This document shows, in pieces, positions 30,979 through 33,295 of a DNA stretch of 33,295 nucleotides. The stretch's first letter is position 1; each line of letters opens with the position of its first letter. A program made the position numbers and the translations under genes. This DNA is from a virus, in IMG/VR virus record IMGVR_UViG_3300027749_000321, positions 1 to 33,295 of that record. One strand, given 5' to 3'. The notes beneath the pieces are model-generated. The model was not told the DNA's origin. It saw nothing but the letters and a program-made list of their open reading frames with translations, and did not search any database.

Positions 30979-32235
30979 ATGACAAAACAAACAACACCAC
31001 AATCCGATCCAGCAGAGAAGGCATTCCTTTCCTGCGTATTACAGAACTCAGCCATCCTCAACGAAGCCGCTGACTACGCCAGCCCCAAGCTGTTTCACCA
31101 CCCATGCCACAGGAAGATCTTTGAGGCCGCTCTGAGCCTCTGGACTGAGGGCAAGGAGTGCGATCTGGTCACTATCACAGACCACATGAGCGTTGGTGGG
31201 ACATTGGATGATGTGGGAGGCCCATCATTCATCACGGAGTGTTTTATCTCGCCAGCCGTGACTTCAAACTGGAGTGAGTACCTTGACATCCTACGCAAGA
31301 AGCATACTGCCCGCCTAGCCAAGGCTGGAGCAGAGAAGATCATTCATGCCGCTGACGATCCAGCAGGGGGAGGAGATCTATCCGAAATCGTGCAGAAGGT
31401 GCTGATTGGAATCGCCGCTGATGCTGAGTCGAAGGGACGCATTGAGTCCGTTGGTGAGGTGGCACTAAACCGATTGTCTGCCTACGAGGAGATGGTCAAG
31501 AACCGAGGCAAGCTGATCGGCATCACGACTGGATTCAAACCACTAGATGACATCACCTCTGGCTTTCGTGGTGGACAAGTGATCGTGATCGGAGCGGCTA
31601 CGAAGGGGGGCAAGACTAGCCTCGCCCTGAACATGGCTATGCGTACCGCTAATGCTGGCAACCCTGTTGGCATTATTTCCCTTGAGATGGGAAGTGGCGA
31701 GTTGCTTGATCGCCTTGTATCTTCATTCTCAGGAGCCGACATCAGTCAGCTATCCAAAGATCCAACCCAAGACCTGATGAGCAAAATCCGTTGGGGAATT
31801 GGTCAGGTGAGTAAGCTACCAATCTATGTGAGGGATGAGTCCAGTATCAATCCGCTTCAACTCCGTGCCGCCGCTCGACGCATGGCGGCTGTGCATAAGA
31901 TCAAGATGCTTGTCGTGGACTACATTCAACTCATCGAACCCCTGAACCGCAAGGAGAGCCGGGAACAACAAGTGGCTGAGAGTTCACGCACTATCAAGAT
32001 ACTCGCAAAGGAGCTTGGCATTCCCATCATCGCTCTCACACAGCTTAATGCTGATGGAGCATCTCGTGAATCAAGGGGAATCGAGAATGACTGCGATATG
32101 TTTTTGAAGATCCAGAGAGACGAGGAGAACCCTAACGATTGGTGGTTAAATATAGCCTTGTCTCGTGCCACCTCTACTGGTAGAATCCCACTTTCCTTCC
32201 GTTCCGAATATCTACGATTCGACGAGAGGGATTAA
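30979..32235 (+). CDS. dnaB: DnaB-type replicative helicase
   Basis: This 418-residue protein has a DnaB N-terminal helical domain (1-105, 'DPAEKAFLSCVLQNSAILNEA') and a RecA-like C-domain with Walker A 'GAATKGGKTS' (205-214), 'SLEM' (234-237) and Walker B 'LVVDYIQLI' (311-319). A glutamine sensor 'ALTQLN' (Q355) follows. It is a hexameric 5'-3' helicase that unwinds the phage replication fork. It is slightly shorter than the ~450-470 residues of bacterial DnaB. No primase or polymerase is seen in the window; they may lie downstream or be supplied by the host. Confidence 0.92.
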   Translation: MTKQTTPQSDPAEKAFLSCVLQNSAILNEAADYASPKLFHHPCHRKIFEAALSLWTEGKECDLVTITDHMSVGGTLDDVGGPSFITECFISPAVTSNWSEYLDILRKKHTARLAKAGAEKIIHAADDPAGGGDLSEIVQKVLIGIAADAESKGRIESVGEVALNRLSAYEEMVKNRGKLIGITTGFKPLDDITSGFRGGQVIVIGAATKGGKTSLALNMAMRTANAGNPVGIISLEMGSGELLDRLVSSFSGADISQLSKDPTQDLMSKIRWGIGQVSKLPIYVRDESSINPLQLRAAARRMAAVHKIKMLVVDYIQLIEPLNRKESREQQVAESSRTIKILAKELGIPIIALTQLNADGASRESRGIENDCDMFLKIQRDEENPNDWWLNIALSRATSTGRIPLSFRSEYLRFDERD

Positions 32236-32247
32236 CAACAAACAACA

Positions 32248-32505
32248 ATGCAATACGATAATAAAAACAGAGGTGCGGCTTTCCGCAAAGACAATGCAAA
32301 TCCCAAAGCCCCGAAGTTCGCTGGCCCACTTAATGTGGACGGAAAGGATTACGAGGTGAGCATCTGGGAGAAGACTTCAAAGAATGGCGATGCTTTCCTC
32401 TCGCTGTCTGTGAAGGAGCCGTTTAAAAAGGGTGTTGACTCCCACAACAAGTCGAAGTCTAATGGCTACGCCCCAAAAGATCGGGACGAAGAAATCCCAT
32501 TCTAA
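32248..32505 (+). CDS. SSB-like / DUF736-like single-strand DNA-binding candidate
   Basis: This 85-residue protein contains 'GPLNVDGKDYEVSIWEKTSKNGDAFLSLSVKEP', the small OB-like pattern I associate with DUF736-type phage proteins. It ends in the acidic-hydrophobic tip 'DRDEEIPF', which mimics the SSB tail (DDDIPF) that recruits replication partners. It lies 12 bases after dnaB behind an A-rich, SD-less leader. I infer single-strand binding at the phage fork. (Core quoted as G-P-L-N-V-D-G, W-E-K, F-L-S-L-S-V.). Confidence 0.68.
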   Translation: MQYDNKNRGAAFRKDNANPKAPKFAGPLNVDGKDYEVSIWEKTSKNGDAFLSLSVKEPFKKGVDSHNKSKSNGYAPKDRDEEIPF

Positions 32506-32529
32506 AATTTAGTTCGGTGCGTGGTTGCG

Positions 32530-32574
32530 TCCCCTCTCCAGTTGTCATGTGCTGGGGAGGGGATTTCCATTTTA
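32530..32574 (+). terminator. Rho-independent-like terminator after the SSB-like gene
   Basis: The 12-bp stem TCCCCTCTCCAG (32530-32541) pairs with CTGGGGAGGGGA (32552-32563), with one T-G wobble and a 10-base loop. It is followed by T-rich TTTCCATTTT. It closes the replication operon. The gap 32506-32687 otherwise holds the promoter-like element at 32615. Confidence 0.8.
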
Positions 32575-32614
32575 TCCGCACCCACACAGTCTGCAAAGGC
32601 CATGAAAAATAATT

Positions 32615-32628
32615 GAAAAAAGTTCTTG
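32615..32628 (+). promoter_or_regulatory. Diverged third copy of the early promoter-like element
   Basis: GAAAAAAGTTCTTG matches the core AAAAATAGTTCTTG of the 17911 and 18569 copies at 12 of 14 bases. It lies just after a terminator, where a new transcript is expected. Here the hexamer is TTGATC (32626-32631) and no convincing -10 box is found 17 bases on. Confidence 0.4.
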
Positions 32629-32687
32629 ATCATCCTGCAAAACCTGAAAGACTGATCTCAGCGGCACAACCTCCGCTCAACCAAAAC

Positions 32688-32939
32688 ATGAAAAACACAC
32701 ACGCAGTAATCGACAACATCAAACCCCTCCTCCATGTCGCAGTTAAGATGGCAGACAGACATGGCATGGACGAGATCCGTATCAGCAAGTCACGAGCAAA
32801 TGAGATCCTGCATCTCGCCATTGCCGCAGATAAGGAACTCGAATCCAACTACGCTGAACCCCACCACTTCGCCCACCTCGACTCCATCTTCGCCGGGGCG
32901 GCATCAATGAACAACGCAATCGCCAAGTCAATCAAATGA
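32688..32939 (+). CDS. Small helical protein of unknown function
   Basis: This 83-residue protein starts at ATG 32688; the in-frame TTG 32613 overlaps the promoter-like element and is unlikely. It contains 'DNIKPLLHVAVKMADRHGMDEIRISKSRANEILHLAIAAD' and a His-rich 'EPHHFAHLDSIF' near the end. It looks fully helical and soluble. First gene of a new unit after the terminator. Its stop overlaps the next ATG. Function unknown. (Quoted in key segments: KPLLHVAV, SRANEILHLA.). Confidence 0.55.
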   Translation: MKNTHAVIDNIKPLLHVAVKMADRHGMDEIRISKSRANEILHLAIAADKELESNYAEPHHFAHLDSIFAGAASMNNAIAKSIK

Positions 32940-33109
32940 AATACCTCCTTCTTATTCCGTTATGTTCGTTCACCGCATGGGAAACCCTGCCTCCTCCGTT
33001 TGAGATCCACGATCCATCCCCGATCATCATCAATGTGATCAATGAAGGGCCGAGCGTGGACACGATCATCGTAGGCACAGCCCTCGGCAACGAACTCTCC
33101 AACGATTAA
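32936..33109 (+). CDS. 57-residue putatively secreted protein
   Basis: ATG 32936 (ATGA overlap) to TAA 33109. The N-terminus 'MKYLLLIPLCSFTAWE' looks like a short signal peptide or membrane anchor. The rest is Pro/Ile-rich ('PPPFEIHDPSPIIINVIN') and acidic. The cysteine at residue 10 is not in a good lipobox. Likely exported or membrane-anchored; function unknown. Confidence 0.5.
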   Translation: MKYLLLIPLCSFTAWETLPPPFEIHDPSPIIINVINEGPSVDTIIVGTALGNELSND

Positions 33110-33110
33110 T

Positions 33111-33295
33111 ATGACCATTCTAGTAATCTCCCTTGGAGTGGTCACGCTTGTCGTGGGGCTTGTAGTCTATAGCTTCCAGCTACTCGAATATAGCCGCAAA
33201 CAGACCGAGAAAAACATCGCTGTTTTTTATCGTGACAAACCTATGGAATGCACGATGATGCTCAACAGGATCTCCCTCAAGGAGACCAAGAAAGA
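33111..33295 (+). CDS. Membrane-anchored protein (3' partial)
   Basis: The frame is open from ATG 33111 to the window end (61 residues seen). It begins with a strong membrane helix ('ILVISLGVVTLVVGLVVYSF'), followed by a charged cytoplasmic-type part ('EYSRKQTEKNIAVFYRD'). It starts one base after the previous stop, in the same unit as two other small proteins. The rest lies outside the window. Function unknown. Confidence 0.55.
   Translation, partial: MTILVISLGVVTLVVGLVVYSFQLLEYSRKQTEKNIAVFYRDKPMECTMMLNRISLKETKK

Noticed and set aside
32613-32687. TTG 32613 as the start of the gene ending at 32939
   Set aside because: It overlaps the promoter-like element. ATG 32688 fits better, and the extra residues are unlike the helical core.
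1-33295. Diversity-generating retroelement, CRISPR array, tRNA genes, integrase or attachment sites
   Set aside because: No reverse transcriptase, regular spacer array, cloverleaf-like sequence or recombinase was seen on reading through.

Overview
The window is 33.3 kb of a tailed double-stranded DNA phage (order Caudoviricetes). Every gene I can support is on the + strand. Genes are packed with ATGA, TAATG or few-base overlaps. The hallmark genes are a large terminase, a portal, a probable scaffold, a probable major capsid protein, a DnaB-type helicase, an ERF annealing protein and a lysis cassette. A lipoprotein-type spanin and a GH108-type endolysin point to a Gram-negative host. Most starts lack a Shine-Dalgarno sequence, so the host may rely on SD-independent initiation. 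I cannot name the host or a close relative. I saw no integrase, repressor, tRNA, CRISPR array or insertion sequence. The first and last genes are cut by the window ends, so this is part of a larger genome.

Layout. 1-3575: two adjoining genes for a very large coiled-coil virion-internal ('polyvalent') protein. 3575-7887: structural and fibre proteins, one with 59-residue tandem repeats and one with 17-residue beta repeats. 7881-9316: a zinc-ribbon protein, a glycosyltransferase-like protein and a small nuclease that overlaps it. 9317-10710: the probable major capsid gene, alone between its own promoter, a stem-loop-rich leader and a strong terminator. 10714-15687: fibre and adhesin genes, including a collagen-like fibre with the same C-terminal tip as the gene at 5997, and a LamG-type adhesin. 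15692-17853: lysis cassette (two holin candidates, a unimolecular-spanin-like protein, a GH108-like endolysin). 17854-22254: small early-type genes, an ERF annealing protein, a metallophosphoesterase, a winged-helix protein and a small metalloprotease-like protein. 22254-29763: DNA packaging and head module in the order zinc protein, portal, ATP-grasp-like enzyme, scaffold, terminase. 29767-32505: two PD-(D/E)XK nucleases, DnaB helicase and an SSB-like protein, closed by a terminator. 32575-33295: start of another transcription unit with small membrane proteins.

How it works together: terminase, portal, scaffold and capsid protein build and fill the head. The polyvalent protein is probably carried in the virion. 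The fibres and lectin-like proteins probably bind the host. ERF, DnaB, the SSB-like protein and the nucleases would drive replication and recombination. The holin, endolysin and spanin candidates would open the cell.

The most notable signals are: (i) five promoter-like elements whose predicted transcription start falls 0-4 nt before an ATG, suggesting leaderless mRNAs; (ii) a three-hairpin leader on the capsid gene; (iii) a repeated 21-bp promoter-like element in the early region; (iv) an ATP-grasp-like enzyme inside the head module; and (v) a DnaA-domain-I-like sequence joined to a membrane anchor. There is no gene-free stretch over 300 bases. The two largest gaps (9317-9482 and 32506-32687) hold regulatory signals.
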